A stretch of 6,137 bases of DNA from Nocardiopsaceae bacterium (GTDB lineage: Bacteria > Actinomycetota > Actinomycetes > Streptosporangiales > Streptosporangiaceae). The notes under the pieces were generated by a model that was given only the letters and a program-made list of their open reading frames with translations, was not told the DNA's origin and ran no database searches. The translations under genes and the position numbers were made by a program. The stretch is from positions 1 to 6,137 of the forward strand of contig JAIRTY010000608.1 of assembly GCA_031254715.1 (NCBI GenBank). The letters run 5' to 3'. Of the stretch, positions 6,119-6,137 are shown in pieces; position 1 is the first letter of the stretch, and the number at the start of each line of letters is the position of its first letter.

Positions 6119-6137
6119 GCGCTGGAGCGGACACGAG
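6115..6137 (+). CDS. Probable third gene of the operon (first codons only)
   Basis: GTG at 6115 overlaps the TGA of the ATP-grasp gene as GTGA, a common form of translational coupling in actinomycetes. The readable start is (M)SAGADT, then the window ends. The function cannot be told. By analogy with phenylphosphate synthase operons it might be a CBS-domain gamma subunit; by analogy with the cre cluster it could be another catabolic enzyme. Seven full codons do not prove a gene. Confidence 0.45.

Overview
The window is very GC-rich with strong G/C bias at third codon positions, few or no TTA codons, and Shine-Dalgarno-led genes packed closely. This points to a high-GC actinomycete (Streptomyces/Frankia/Pseudonocardia-like); I cannot name the genus. 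I see no RNA gene, mobile element, CRISPR array or clear rho-independent terminator.

Layout. Two divergent transcription units meet in a 149-bp intergenic region (3061-3209). Leftwards (minus strand) run an IclR-family regulator (3060-2176) and, after a 39-bp gap, a large regulatory ATPase with an NB-ARC-like module and a TPR-type helical region (2136 to beyond base 1). The ATPase is cut by the window edge, so any C-terminal LuxR DNA-binding domain is not visible. Rightwards (plus strand) run a 607-aa protein ending in a PEP-utilising 'swivelling' phosphohistidine domain (3210-5033), a 350-aa ATP-grasp protein of the PEP synthase N-terminal type (5066-6118), and the probable first codons of a third gene overlapping the second by 4 bp (from 6115).

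How the genes fit together. The two plus-strand proteins look like the halves of a two-component dikinase-type phosphotransferase. One binds and cleaves ATP. The other carries the transferable phosphohistidine and a large domain likely to bind the acceptor. Neither has the pyruvate/PEP-binding TIM barrel of PEP synthase or PPDK. Sizes, domain split and gene order match phenylphosphate synthase (alpha about 70 kDa, beta about 40 kDa) of anaerobic phenol degraders, and the concept matches the CreHI 4-cresol phosphorylating enzyme of Corynebacterium glutamicum. The IclR regulator resembles MhpR-type activators of aromatic catabolism, which supports a phenolic substrate. The most interesting reading is therefore a phosphorylation-initiated aromatic pathway in an actinomycete, under a divergently encoded IclR regulator and possibly a second ATP-dependent regulator. 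The substrate is not determinable from this window. The intergenic region holds an AT-rich patch with candidate operators and a strong GC hairpin in the leader of the enzyme operon.
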